From Mogibacterium sp. (lineage in GTDB: Bacteria; Bacillota; Clostridia; Peptostreptococcales; Anaerovoracaceae), in contig JAFRDH010000016.1 of assembly GCA_017403955.1 (NCBI GenBank), positions 62,001 to 126,000 of the forward strand: a stretch of DNA of 64,000 nt, given 5' to 3'. Of the stretch, positions 15,039-23,326 are shown one piece after another. Position 1 is the stretch's first letter. The number at the start of each line of letters is the position of its first letter. The position numbers and the translations under genes were made by a program. The notes beneath the pieces are model-generated. The model worked only from the letters and a program-made list of their open reading frames with translations. It made no database searches and was not told the DNA's origin.

Positions 15039-15965
15039 TTATGAATCAGTATTTTCAATAGCTGCAGCGATTTTTTTCGCCTCCTGTTCACAAATCACCT
15101 GCTTCAGGATCTCTTCCAGAACATGTACCGGTTCACTGTTTTTGTTCCTCATTCTTACTGTTGAAACGATGTCCCTGGAATTAAATGGTATCCATGCAAG
15201 ATCTGCGGCATTCTTTGCCCATATCCATTCATCGAATATAGCAACGCCCATATTATTTCTGACACAAGTGACCGCTGACTCGTGATTCTTTACAAATGTA
15301 AGCTCAGGTATGAAACCATAAGGACGCGTATACGAAGCTGTCGCTTCTATGATCAGTTTGTCTACTATCTGCCACGGGGCGATAAAAACATCTTTGCTGA
15401 AGTCTTTGAGTGTGATGCCTTCCTTCCCTGCAAGTCTGTGATTGACTGAGAACAAAAGGATCTTATTTATCTCAGCTACATCGGTGCAAATGAATTCCGG
15501 AAAATGTTCCGCAGAATTCTTCATCGTTACAATGATATCAAGAGAATCTGTAAGGAGTGAAGAAGTCAGCTCTTTGACCCCGCAGCAGTTTATAACAATA
15601 TTGGACTCCGCATAAATCGCCTTGAATTTCTCCATCATCGGCGGAATGATATTGAACAGATCCCATCCTTCGAGGAACCCTACCCGCACTGTGCCCTTTT
15701 TCTTGCCAAGCAGCTCTGCTGCTTCAAGCTTCGTGTTGATCAGGTCAGCTTTATATCTGCTGAAGAGATCAAAATACAGCTTACCTACTGCTGTAAGTTC
15801 TGTTTTCTGATTATTACGTACGAACAGTTTGGCTCCAAGTTCTTTTTCAAGCGAAGAGATCTGCCTTGAAATGGCAGGCTGAGATACGAAAAGTTCCTCC
15901 GAAGTCTTCGTAAAACTCTTGTTTGTGGCTACAGCCATGAAATAATCGATTTGCAGATCATTCAT
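15039..15965 (-). CDS. LysR-type transcriptional regulator
   Basis: 308 residues, the typical length. The N-terminal winged helix-turn-helix (FTKTSEELFVSQPAISRQISSLEKELG region, with SQPAISRQI as the recognition helix) and the C-terminal two-lobed effector-binding domain are complete. LysR proteins usually activate a neighbouring catabolic operon in response to its substrate; the candidate target is the DUF2798/reductase/EthD-like/LVIVD/DUF1097/PfkB cluster downstream. The gene starts 18 bases after ruvX, so it is likely cotranscribed with the alaS operon, an unusual arrangement for a dedicated regulator. The ribosome site (GGTGATT) is weak. Confidence 0.88.
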   Translation of the reverse strand: MNDLQIDYFMAVATNKSFTKTSEELFVSQPAISRQISSLEKELGAKLFVRNNQKTELTAVGKLYFDLFSRYKADLINTKLEAAELLGKKKGTVRVGFLEGWDLFNIIPPMMEKFKAIYAESNIVINCCGVKELTSSLLTDSLDIIVTMKNSAEHFPEFICTDVAEINKILLFSVNHRLAGKEGITLKDFSKDVFIAPWQIVDKLIIEATASYTRPYGFIPELTFVKNHESAVTCVRNNMGVAIFDEWIWAKNAADLAWIPFNSRDIVSTVRMRNKNSEPVHVLEEILKQVICEQEAKKIAAAIENTDS

Positions 15966-15983
15966 TTCTAATCACCGTAGTAG

Positions 15984-16436
15984 TTATCCTTCGCGTTTCT
16001 CTTCTTCAGGCATTCTGTCCAGATATCTCTGCAGGATCACGATCGCAGCCTGCCTGTCTATGATCTTCTTCCTGTCTTCTCTGCTCATATTGGCTTCAAT
16101 GAGAACTTCTTCCGCTTCTGATGTGGAATATCTCTCATCCTGCCAGTCGACTTTTACTTTGGACAGACTTCCGGAACTTCTGAGTTTGTTCTCGAGCATT
16201 GTTCTGAAGGCCCTGACCTTTTCAGTCTGGACAGAATCTGAATCATCCAGATTAAGTGGGAGTCCGATCACGACTCTGGAGCAGTTATATTCTCTTATAT
16301 AATCAATTACTTTGCCGGTGTCTTTGCGTATGCCTACTCGTTCGATAGTAGTTACTCCGGTCGCGATAATGCCAAGAGGGTCGCTAACAGCGACCCCCAC
16401 AGTTCTATCACCTACATCAAGACCTAATATTCTCAT
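15984..16436 (-). CDS. ruvX: Putative pre-16S rRNA nuclease / Holliday junction resolvase-like RuvX (YqgF)
   Basis: 150 residues. RNase H-like fold with the YqgF signature: LGLDVGDRTVGVAVSDPLG at the start, VVIGLPLNLDD in the middle, and DWQDERYSTSEAEE, then IDRQAAIVILQRYLD at the end, supplying the acidic catalytic residues. Family members process the 5' end of pre-16S rRNA and were first described as resolvases. It follows ireB by 11 bases, in the conserved Firmicutes order alaS-yrzL-yrrK. Secure. Confidence 0.95.
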   Translation of the reverse strand: MRILGLDVGDRTVGVAVSDPLGIIATGVTTIERVGIRKDTGKVIDYIREYNCSRVVIGLPLNLDDSDSVQTEKVRAFRTMLENKLRSSGSLSKVKVDWQDERYSTSEAEEVLIEANMSREDRKKIIDRQAAIVILQRYLDRMPEEEKREG

Positions 16437-16447
16437 CCCAACAGGTG

Positions 16448-16705
16448 TTATTTCTTCTCGATGCCGAGATAATTCATAAGAATCTCTTCAAGAAGCTCAT
16501 CTCTGTCGATTTTGAGAATAAGGTTCCTTGCGTTGTTGTGGCTTGTGATGTAAGAAGGATCTCCTGAAGTAAGATAGCCTACGATCTGATCTACAGCATT
16601 GTAACCTCTGTCAGTAAGTGCAGTATAGATCTCTACGAGAGCTTCTTTCTTATCGAGCTGACTGTCTTTGAATCCTTCGAACATGATAGTATTCTTGCTG
16701 CTCAT
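16448..16705 (-). CDS. ireB: IreB-family regulatory phosphoprotein (DUF965, YrzL)
   Basis: 85 residues with the invariant start MFEGFKDSQLDKKEALVEI (after MSSKNTI), then ALTDRGYNAVDQIVGYL and SGDPSYITSHNNAR. This is the IreB/YrzL family, substrates of the PASTA serine/threonine kinase in Enterococcus that influence cephalosporin resistance. The Thr/Ser residues near the N-terminus that are phosphorylated in that system are present in part. It lies 16 bases after alaS with its usual neighbours on both sides. Family membership is secure; the kinase link is from known relatives. Confidence 0.93.
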   Translation of the reverse strand: MSSKNTIMFEGFKDSQLDKKEALVEIYTALTDRGYNAVDQIVGYLTSGDPSYITSHNNARNLILKIDRDELLEEILMNYLGIEKK

Positions 16706-16721
16706 TTCTAATCCTCCTTAA

Positions 16722-19334
16722 CTATCTTGATAATACTTCTTCGGCTTTGGCAAACGCAGCTTCGATCTTATCAGGATCCTTAGCTCCGGCCTGAGCCATA
16801 TTGGCTTTGCCGCCGCCACCGCCGCCTGCAGCCTGAGCCACTTCTTTGATCAGCTTGCCTGCGTGATATCCCTTACCGATGAGGTCATCACTAACAGATG
16901 TGATGAAAGTGACCTTTCCGCCGTTAACTGCTGCAAGTACTAATATTACGTTTTCTTTCTTCTCTCTGACTGCATCTGAGATGCTTCTGAGCTGATCTAC
17001 ATCTGTATCATTGAACCTTCTTGTGATCAGATCAACTCCGCCAACATTCTTAGCTGATGCTATTATATCATCAAGAGCGCCGGAAATCTCATCAGATTTG
17101 AAAGCTTTGATAGTATTCTCAAGTTCTTTGATATCTGCCATGACCTGAGTCGCCTTGCGTGTCAGATCCGATTCACTTGACTTGAGTGTTGCAGCAAGTG
17201 ATGCAAGCAGTGACTCCTTGTCAGTGAGATACTTGATGACGTTAGAACCGGTAATAGCCTCGATACGTCTTACGCCGGAAGCGATACCACCTTCGCTGAT
17301 GATTTTGAATCCGCCGACCTTACCTGTATTGTCGATATGAGTACCGCCGCAGAATTCTACGCTGTAGTCACCCATACTTACGACTCTGACTATGTCACCG
17401 TATTTCTCACCGAAGAGTGCCATAGCGCCGAGTTTACGGGCTTCGTCGATAGGCATTTCTTCCATCTTGATCGGCAGATATTCGTCTACCTTCTCATTGA
17501 CGATTGCTTCGATCTTCTCGATTTCTTCAGGTGTTACTGCCTGGAAGTGGTTAAAGTCGAATCTCAGGTAATTGTCATCTACATACGAACCTGCCTGCAT
17601 GACGTGATCTCCGAGAACGTCTCTGAGAGCCTGCTGCAGAAGATGTGTTGCTGAATGTGATCTTGCGATCTTATGTCTTCTGAGCGAATCGATAGCCATG
17701 GTTACTTCTTCGCCCTTATTCAGCTGATCTGCAAGGCCGGAATCATCAGCATGGAGTACATGCAGATAAATACCATTGTCCTTAACTACATCAACAACTC
17801 TCAGTTCGTCATTGCCGCGTCTGATAACACCTGTATCGAAGACCTGACCACCGCTTGTTGCGTAGAACGGAGTATCCTCTGTTATTACGAACTTGCGATC
17901 CTTATCGAAGTTACCAACATACATGACGTGAGAAACAGCAGTCTCGTTCTCATATCCGAGGAAGTTGGTCGGAGGAAGCTCACTGTATTCTGAAGCATCT
18001 CTCCATGCGTCTTCTTCCGTATCTCTCTGGTTAGCTCTTGCAAGTTCCTTCTGACGGGCCATGTTCTCATTGAATCCGTCAACGTCAGCGGTCTTGCCGT
18101 TCTCTTCAAGGATCTCCTGAGTTACTTCCAGAGGGAATCCGTAGGTATCATAAAGCTTGAATGTGAGCTCGCCTGCAAGCTGTGTCTCGCCTGCAGCATC
18201 CATATCTGCCATATATCCGTCAAGGATCTCCATACCCTTGTCAAGAGTCTTGGCAAAGTTCTCTTCTTCGTTCCTGATCAGCTTGATGATATAGTCATGC
18301 TTCTCAACGAGTTCAGGATATGCTCCGCCTGAAGTCGTGATAACGCTCTCGGCAAGAATTGAGAGTGGATGATCTTCAGTGATTCCGAGGAGTTTGCAAT
18401 GTCTTGCAGCTCTTCTGATGATTCTCTTGAGGATGTAGCCTCTGCCCTCATTGCTCGGAAGAATACCGTCAGCGATCATGAATGTCATGGATCTGAGATG
18501 GTCTGTAACGATTCTTACACTGATATCTACTTTGAGGTTGCCTGCTTCGTACTCTACTCCTGCCATATCTGTGATGGAGTCGCGAATATACTTTACAGTG
18601 TCTACATCGAAAATCGAATTGACACCCTGAAGGATACATGCAAGTCTCTCAAGGCCCATTCCTGTATCGATGTTAGGATGTGCAAGATTGGAATACGAAC
18701 CGTCTTCTTCCTTGGAGAACTGTGTGAATACGTGGTTCCAGAACTCCATATATCTGTCGCAGTCGCAGCCTGGTTTACAGTCAGGCTTACCGCATCCCCA
18801 CTCAGGACCGCGGTCAAAATAGATTTCTGAGCATGGTCCGCATGGTCCGAGACCGATCTCCCAGAAGTTGTCGTCTTTGCCGAGACGAACGATTCTCTCT
18901 TCCGGCATTCCGATCTCTCTCCAGATATCATGCGCCTGATCATCATTTTCATAAATTGTTGCCCAAAGCTTGTCTTCAGGCATCTTGAGCCACTCGGTAA
19001 CGAATTCCCAACCCCAGTGCAGTGATTCATTCTTGAAATAATCACCAAAGCTGAAGTTTCCCAGCATTTCGAAGAATGTACCATGACGAGCAGTCTTTCC
19101 TACATTCTCAATATCATTAGTTCTGATGCACTTCTGGCATGTAGTCATCCTCTTGCAAGGCGGTGTTTCTACACCAGCGAAATAAGGCTTGAGAGGTGCC
19201 ATACCTGAATTAATTATCAAAAGGCTCTTGTCATTCCTTGGTATCAGAGAAGAGCTTCCGCCTGCATAATGCCCCTTGCTGACGAAGAAATCTCTGAACA
19301 TATCTCTTAATTCATTTACTCCGAGTTTTTCCAT
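16722..19334 (-). CDS. alaS: Alanyl-tRNA synthetase
   Basis: 870 residues, full length. Class II catalytic domain at the start (LRDMFRDFFVSKGH, then GMAPLKPYF, with SFGDYFK and GLGPCGPCSEIY; Cys-rich zinc loop CGKPDCKPGCDCD), an editing domain with HSATHLLQQALR and later CGGTHIDNTG, and a C-terminal C-Ala domain that includes a glycine-rich GGGGGGKANMAQAG. It charges tRNA(Ala) and clears mischarged Ser or Gly. An AAGGAG site precedes the ATG. It is the first gene of the alaS-ireB-ruvX-LysR run. No T-box leader was recognised upstream. Confidence 0.97.
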   Translation of the reverse strand: MEKLGVNELRDMFRDFFVSKGHYAGGSSSLIPRNDKSLLIINSGMAPLKPYFAGVETPPCKRMTTCQKCIRTNDIENVGKTARHGTFFEMLGNFSFGDYFKNESLHWGWEFVTEWLKMPEDKLWATIYENDDQAHDIWREIGMPEERIVRLGKDDNFWEIGLGPCGPCSEIYFDRGPEWGCGKPDCKPGCDCDRYMEFWNHVFTQFSKEEDGSYSNLAHPNIDTGMGLERLACILQGVNSIFDVDTVKYIRDSITDMAGVEYEAGNLKVDISVRIVTDHLRSMTFMIADGILPSNEGRGYILKRIIRRAARHCKLLGITEDHPLSILAESVITTSGGAYPELVEKHDYIIKLIRNEEENFAKTLDKGMEILDGYMADMDAAGETQLAGELTFKLYDTYGFPLEVTQEILEENGKTADVDGFNENMARQKELARANQRDTEEDAWRDASEYSELPPTNFLGYENETAVSHVMYVGNFDKDRKFVITEDTPFYATSGGQVFDTGVIRRGNDELRVVDVVKDNGIYLHVLHADDSGLADQLNKGEEVTMAIDSLRRHKIARSHSATHLLQQALRDVLGDHVMQAGSYVDDNYLRFDFNHFQAVTPEEIEKIEAIVNEKVDEYLPIKMEEMPIDEARKLGAMALFGEKYGDIVRVVSMGDYSVEFCGGTHIDNTGKVGGFKIISEGGIASGVRRIEAITGSNVIKYLTDKESLLASLAATLKSSESDLTRKATQVMADIKELENTIKAFKSDEISGALDDIIASAKNVGGVDLITRRFNDTDVDQLRSISDAVREKKENVILVLAAVNGGKVTFITSVSDDLIGKGYHAGKLIKEVAQAAGGGGGGKANMAQAGAKDPDKIEAAFAKAEEVLSR

Positions 19335-19396
19335 AAATAGTCTCCTTGAATAACAAAACTATCAGTAATTGTACCACAATTATTTGTTTTTTTCAC

Positions 19397-19576
19397 CTAT
19401 TCTGCGGCATCTTCTATGATTTCTATGGAATCGAGTGTTGCTTTGAGATCTGCTCTTATTTCTGCAAGAAACTCTTTTCTGAGAACTGCCTGTTCTGATT
19501 TTTCTTCTTCAGTAAGTCCTGTTGTTTTTGACTTGCGGGCAAGCTCATTTATTCTATCGAGTTTATATTGTTCCAT
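19397..19576 (-). CDS. DUF896 (YnzC-type) small cytosolic protein
   Basis: 59 residues, MEQYKLDRINELARKSK at the start and TGLTEEEKSEQAVLRKEF in the middle, which is the family pattern of DUF896/YnzC (KxxRINELAxKxK...GLTxEExxEQxxLRxEY). It is a two-helix cytosolic protein often SOS-linked in Bacillus (the yneA-yneB-ynzC operon). A GGAGAG ribosome site lies 7-8 bases before the ATG. It stands alone between alaS and the Spo0A-like gene, apart from the yneA-like gene, so the Bacillus linkage is broken here. It was found by reading the sequence; it is too short for many gene callers. Confidence 0.85.
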   Translation of the reverse strand: MEQYKLDRINELARKSKTTGLTEEEKSEQAVLRKEFLAEIRADLKATLDSIEIIEDAAE

Positions 19577-19643
19577 TATCGTTTTCTCTCCATTTTTTTC
19601 ATATTCTTTTACAGAGAGATGCTAACACGATATCGGATCCAAA

Positions 19644-20126
19644 TCAACCTGCCAGACTTATCATTTCTTCGCACATCTTCCTGCTGACATATTCAGTAAC
19701 ATATAACAGGAACTGCTTGTTAGTAGGTCTTCTGCCGAAGATGTCCATCTTGTTAGCTCCGGGATGTCGTTCATTGTCAAGACAAGCTGATTTGATTGCA
19801 TTCCTTATATTATGCTCTATTGTCGTGTACTTCTTAAAATCATATTTGCGAGCTATGACAGGATACACATCTGTTTTGAGTCTCAGATCAAGTGTTCTCA
19901 GATCCATTATCAACATAACTGAATCAATGATGTATGAATATCCGTTATTCGAGATGTGAATGCCAAAATCATTCAGCACTTCGGTTATCGCCTTCATAAA
20001 TACTATGTATCGGTTATACGATTCTTTATTGGTTCTTGCTGAAGGGACAAAACCGAACAGATAGTTCCTTTCACTCTGTTTGAAAAGGCTCTGTGGATTA
20101 GATCCTGATGTTAATTCCATTCTCAT
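19644..20126 (-). CDS. Stand-alone Spo0A C-terminal DNA-binding domain protein
   Basis: 160 residues. After a 40-residue lead, the Spo0A effector-domain pattern runs to the end: VLNDFGIHISNNGYSYI, MLIMDLRTLDLR, LKTDVYPVIARKYDFKK, then VEHxIRxA-like IEHNIRNAIKSAC, then RRPTNKQFLLYVTEYVSRKM (compare IGxPxxxKGYxYLR, LYPxIAKKF, VERAIRHAI, KPTNSEFIAxVAD of Spo0A). No receiver domain precedes it, so there is no phosphorylation site. It may bind 0A-box-like DNA constitutively or act as a modulator of Spo0A; that is inference. An AAGGAGG site precedes the ATG. The family relation is clear by eye. Confidence 0.82.
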   Translation of the reverse strand: MRMELTSGSNPQSLFKQSERNYLFGFVPSARTNKESYNRYIVFMKAITEVLNDFGIHISNNGYSYIIDSVMLIMDLRTLDLRLKTDVYPVIARKYDFKKYTTIEHNIRNAIKSACLDNERHPGANKMDIFGRRPTNKQFLLYVTEYVSRKMCEEMISLAG

Positions 20127-20164
20127 ATAATTACCTCCTTGCTGATAATTTAAGAATAGTGTGT

Positions 20165-20791
20165 TTAAAGTGTTAAGTTATCTTTTATTTTTTCGTATGT
20201 TGCGTCCCCTATCCCTTTTACAGACTTGATATCTTCTATCGAGTTAAATCTGCTGCCGGTCCGGTATTCTATTATCCTTTCAGCCATCACCTCGCCAATG
20301 CCGGTCAATGTCATGAGCTCATCTTTGGAAGCAGTGTTTATATTCACTTTTCCTGTGGAAGTGATACCCTGCGAAGTTTGCTCGGGTGGACCTTCTCCGT
20401 CATCATCAGCATTCTGATCTTCCTGATAATGTATCGGTATTATGATCTTCTGACCGTCTTCTACGAATGCTGCCTGATTGATAGAATCAGTGTCCGCATC
20501 GCTCCTGAGGCCTCCTGCCATCTCTATGACCTCATATAATCGCGTACTGGTTGTAGCTTTGTATACTCCCGGATTTTTGATCGCACCTCCTATGTCTACA
20601 TATATTTCTTGTTCGATTGCGACTTCATCAGCCGCCTCTACGCTGATATCAGCTTTTCCGTTTTCATGTACTCTGAGCAGTAAAGCCGTCAGAAGAATAA
20701 AGATCACTATCGATATCCTGATGATCAGCTTTCTGTCGAGAAGCAAGTCTGCAGCCTTTGCTTTCAGTTTGTTTACAACGCTTACATTCAT
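20165..20791 (-). CDS. comEA: ComEA-family competence DNA-binding protein
   Basis: 208 residues from the ATG favoured by a GAAAGGAG site (longer starts lack one). One TM helix near residues 24-41, a SLBB domain (VDIGGAIKNPGVYKA, then RLYEVIEMAGGL), an acidic linker, and a C-terminal double helix-hairpin-helix (VNINTASKDELMTLTGIG, IIEYRTGS..., IKSVKGIGDATYEKI). ComEA is the membrane receptor for double-stranded DNA during transformation. comEC and comEB are not in this window, so the competence function is inferred from the family. The architecture is complete. Confidence 0.92.
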   Translation of the reverse strand: MNVSVVNKLKAKAADLLLDRKLIIRISIVIFILLTALLLRVHENGKADISVEAADEVAIEQEIYVDIGGAIKNPGVYKATTSTRLYEVIEMAGGLRSDADTDSINQAAFVEDGQKIIIPIHYQEDQNADDDGEGPPEQTSQGITSTGKVNINTASKDELMTLTGIGEVMAERIIEYRTGSRFNSIEDIKSVKGIGDATYEKIKDNLTL

Positions 20792-20988
20792 GGCCCGGGT
20801 CACTCCTTTCATGTTTTGCGCTGTAAATATAATATAATCCTGCAAAGTTTTAAAATCGTGCGGCTTTTACAAAACCTTACCGTTTTCCGGCGAAATCTTA
20901 ATGATTTTCAACGCGAATTCAACGAAAAAGCGCCAATTGCATTTTTTTGAATCTACATATTGTATAAAAAAGGTAAAAAATTGCACGA

Positions 20989-21031
20989 AAAAGTGCAGAC
21001 ATATTCTGGGTAAAAATATGGCTGCACTTTT
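20989..21031 (-). terminator. Terminator after obg
   Basis: AAAAGTGCAG (20989-20998) pairs perfectly with CTGCACTTTT (21022-21031), with an inner ACATATT/AAATATGG-type extension. It lies about 40 bases past the obg stop, and on the minus strand a T-rich tract follows the second arm. Confidence 0.7.
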
Positions 21032-21071
21032 GTTGTTGAATTTATTCAATTGTAAACGTGAAATTCGCCTA

Positions 21072-22355
21072 TCAGTCTTCGGTATACTCGAATTCGAAGT
21101 TCTCGATTCTGACAGTATCTCCTTCCTTAAGACCCATTCCGAGAAGCAGTTTTATGCCGCCCTGTCTGAGTATGTAGTTATAGAGATATCTGATCGAACT
21201 GTTGTCGTTGAAGTTCGTGGAATTGAAAATTTTCGTGAGCTGTTTGCCTTCAAGCACAAATGCACCGTCATCATCTCTGTATGCGCTGATTTTCTTGTAA
21301 TCAGCATCATAATCATCAAGTGAGAAATCGTACATTGGAATCGGTTCTTCATCAGGCTCTTCATAATGTTCGATCTCATAAAGAACTTCGTTCAGGAGCT
21401 CATCTATGCCCTGTCTGGCTGCAGCGCAGATCGGGAAGACCTTGCGTCCTTCTGATTCCATGAACTTCAGGAAATTCTCGTATGCTTCCTGATCTGTGAT
21501 GAGATCAGTTTTGTTGGCAGCAATGATCTGCGGCTTCTTGAGAAGCTTAGAGTCAAACTGCTCAAGTTCAGCATTGATCTTCTTATAGTCTTCGATCGGA
21601 TCTCTTCCTTCAGAGCCGCTGACATCGATGACGTGCACAAGAACTCTCGTCCTCTCGACATGCTTCAGGAACTTGAATCCGAGTCCTGCTCCCTGAGAAG
21701 CGCCCTCTATGATACCCGCGATATCTGCCATGACGAAACTTGTGTCGTGCAGATAAACAACGCCTAGATTCGGATCGATCGTTGTGAAATGATATCCGGC
21801 GATCTTAGGCTTTGAGTTGGTGCATACTGAAAGAAGTGTTGATTTGCCTACGTTAGGAAAGCCGAGAAGTCCTACATCAGCCAGGAGCTTGAGTTCGAGG
21901 ATGACTTGCCTTTCCTTGGCAAAACCGCCGGCTTCAGCAAAATTAGGCGCCTGCCTGATGCTGCTTTTGTAGTGGACGTTGCCTCTTCCGCCTCTTCCGC
22001 CTTTTGCAGCAACGACAGTATCGCCGTCATTGCAGAGGTCTTTCATGAGAAGCCCGGTCTCTTTATCAATGATAAGAGTGCCTACAGGTACCTTGATATA
22101 AAGGTCCTCGCCTTTACGGCCGAAACGATTTCTCTTCATGCCGTTCTGACCGTTTTCAGCTTTGTATTTTCTCTTATATTTGAGATCCATAAGGGTCCTG
22201 AGATTTCTGTCGGCAACAAAAATAACACTGCCGCCATCGCCGCCGTCACCGCCGTCCGGACCGCCGTCAGGTACGTAAGGATCTCTTCTGAAGGTAACTG
22301 CTCCGTTACCGCCCTTACCGGATATAATCGTTATTTCCGCTCTGTCTACAAACAT
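21072..22355 (-). CDS. obg: GTPase Obg (ribosome assembly)
   Basis: 427 residues. The three Obg modules are in order: Gly-rich OBG fold (about 1-158: GGDGGDGGSVIF, KGGRGGRGNVHYKS), GTPase (about 160-330) with GFPNVGKSTLLS (P-loop), DIAGIIEGA (G3), NKTDLI (G4), and a C-terminal OCT domain (about 345-427). Obg is an essential late 50S assembly and stress GTPase; the rplU-rpmA-obg order is the usual one. A terminator-like hairpin lies between rpmA and this gene, so expression may be partly reduced. Secure. Confidence 0.96.
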   Translation of the reverse strand: MFVDRAEITIISGKGGNGAVTFRRDPYVPDGGPDGGDGGDGGSVIFVADRNLRTLMDLKYKRKYKAENGQNGMKRNRFGRKGEDLYIKVPVGTLIIDKETGLLMKDLCNDGDTVVAAKGGRGGRGNVHYKSSIRQAPNFAEAGGFAKERQVILELKLLADVGLLGFPNVGKSTLLSVCTNSKPKIAGYHFTTIDPNLGVVYLHDTSFVMADIAGIIEGASQGAGLGFKFLKHVERTRVLVHVIDVSGSEGRDPIEDYKKINAELEQFDSKLLKKPQIIAANKTDLITDQEAYENFLKFMESEGRKVFPICAAARQGIDELLNEVLYEIEHYEEPDEEPIPMYDFSLDDYDADYKKISAYRDDDGAFVLEGKQLTKIFNSTNFNDNSSIRYLYNYILRQGGIKLLLGMGLKEGDTVRIENFEFEYTED

Positions 22356-22396
22356 ACAGTTTCTCCGAATTACTACGAAAATGAATCGACGTTAAA

Positions 22397-22423
22397 ATAG
22401 CCCCTACAATGCGTAGGGGCTAT
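22397..22423 (-). terminator. Hairpin between rpmA and obg
   Basis: ATAGCCCCTAC (22397-22407) pairs perfectly with GTAGGGGCTAT (22413-22423) around a five-base loop. On the minus strand it lies 10 bases past the rpmA stop and is followed by TTTTAACG. It is an intrinsic terminator or attenuator that would lower read-through from the ribosomal protein genes into obg. Confidence 0.8.
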
Positions 22424-22432
22424 CGATCATGT

Positions 22433-22693
22433 TTATGCTTCCTGGCTGTAAACGCTGACTTTCTTTCTCTTCTTGTCGTATCTCTCGAACTTAACTGTTC
22501 CGTCGATCTTAGCGTACAGTGTGTCGTCTCCGCCGATACCAACATTGTTACCAGGGTGAAGCTTAGTTCCTCTCTGTCTCATAATGATGCTGCCTGCGCT
22601 TACATATTCACCGGCACCTACCTTAAGTCCAAGTCTCTTGGACTCAGAATCTCTACCGTTCTTGGAACTTCCTACTCCTTTTTTACTTGACAT
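22433..22693 (-). CDS. rpmA: 50S ribosomal protein L27
   Basis: 86 residues: [18 protein letters not shown] then [17 protein letters not shown]. The mature L27 N-terminus reaches the peptidyl-transferase centre. In most Firmicutes L27 begins with a short extension (a LDLQFFA-like segment) removed by the protease Prp encoded between rplU and rpmA. Here the ATG, placed by an AGGAGG site, starts directly at the mature sequence, and only 28 bases separate rplU and rpmA, so no prp gene is there. Secure identity. Confidence 0.97.
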   Translation of the reverse strand: MSSKKGVGSSKNGRDSESKRLGLKVGAGEYVSAGSIIMRQRGTKLHPGNNVGIGGDDTLYAKIDGTVKFERYDKKRKKVSVYSQEA

Positions 22694-22721
22694 CGAATGT
22701 TACCTCCTCTTCTGTATTAGA

Positions 22722-23189
22722 TTAGTTGGCCTCGATAGCTGCAAGAATTTCAGCCTTAGTTGCCTTGGCAGCAACCTCGATGCCCATTTCCTTTGCGATC
22801 GCAAGGAGCTCGTCCTTCTTCATGGAAGCGTTAGCCTTAACATCGTCAGCCTCAGCTGCCTCTGTCTTGTCCTCAGCCTTGAAATCGCCGATTCCTGTAA
22901 CCTTAACGAGTGTATAAGGCTGTCTGTGACCATTCTTACGTCTGTAGTCCTTCTTAGCCTTGTACTTGTAGATGATGACCTTGTCAGCCTTGCCCTGCTC
23001 AAGGACCTCAGCCTGAACTGCACAACCTTCAACGAAAGGTGTACCAACTACGAGGTTCTCTCCGCCAACAGCTACTACCTCATCGAATACTACTTTGTCT
23101 CCTACCTTGGCATCAAGCTTCTCAACTCTGAACTCGTCGTCCATCTGAACTCTGTACTGCTTGCCGCCAGTCTTGATAATTGCATACAT
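22722..23189 (-). CDS. rplU: 50S ribosomal protein L21 with C-terminal extension
   Basis: 155 residues; the L21 core (about 1-102: [34 protein letters not shown]) is full length. After VKVTGIGDF comes an acidic linker and a 30-residue helical tail ([30 protein letters not shown]) that resembles HeH/LEM or Rho N-terminal-like nucleic-acid-binding folds. L21 is normally about 103 residues, so this is a fusion-like extension. It is the first gene of the operon, with a consensus promoter upstream. Core identity is secure; the extension's role is unknown. Confidence 0.96.
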   Translation of the reverse strand: MYAIIKTGGKQYRVQMDDEFRVEKLDAKVGDKVVFDEVVAVGGENLVVGTPFVEGCAVQAEVLEQGKADKVIIYKYKAKKDYRRKNGHRQPYTLVKVTGIGDFKAEDKTEAAEADDVKANASMKKDELLAIAKEMGIEVAAKATKAEILAAIEAN

Positions 23190-23273
23190 TTGTCTATTCC
23201 TCCTTAAACCAGACTCGCCGAAAATCAGGTGCGTTATGCTTTAAAACCCTTTTCGAGCGGTTAACCGCGTTCA

Positions 23274-23302
23274 AGTATAACAAAGTGTAATGTAATCGTC
23301 AA
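23274..23302 (-). promoter_or_regulatory. Promoter of the rplU-rpmA-obg operon
   Basis: On the minus strand TTGACG (23297-23302), a 17-base spacer and TATACT (23274-23279). The leader of about 75 bases begins near the 12-base palindrome GCGGTTAACCGC (23257-23268), which could be part of an autoregulatory r-protein leader; I could not match it to a known L21 leader. Confidence 0.75.
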
Positions 23303-23326
23303 GCGGAAATTGTAATTATTATGTGA

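Noticed and set aside
16722-19380. T-box leader upstream of alaS
   Set aside because: The upstream stretch of about 60 bases is too short, and no specifier loop or T-box motif is visible.
23190-23268. Named L21 leader or other riboswitch
   Set aside because: A palindrome GCGGTTAACCGC is present, but I could not match the leader to a known consensus structure, so it is noted only with the promoter.
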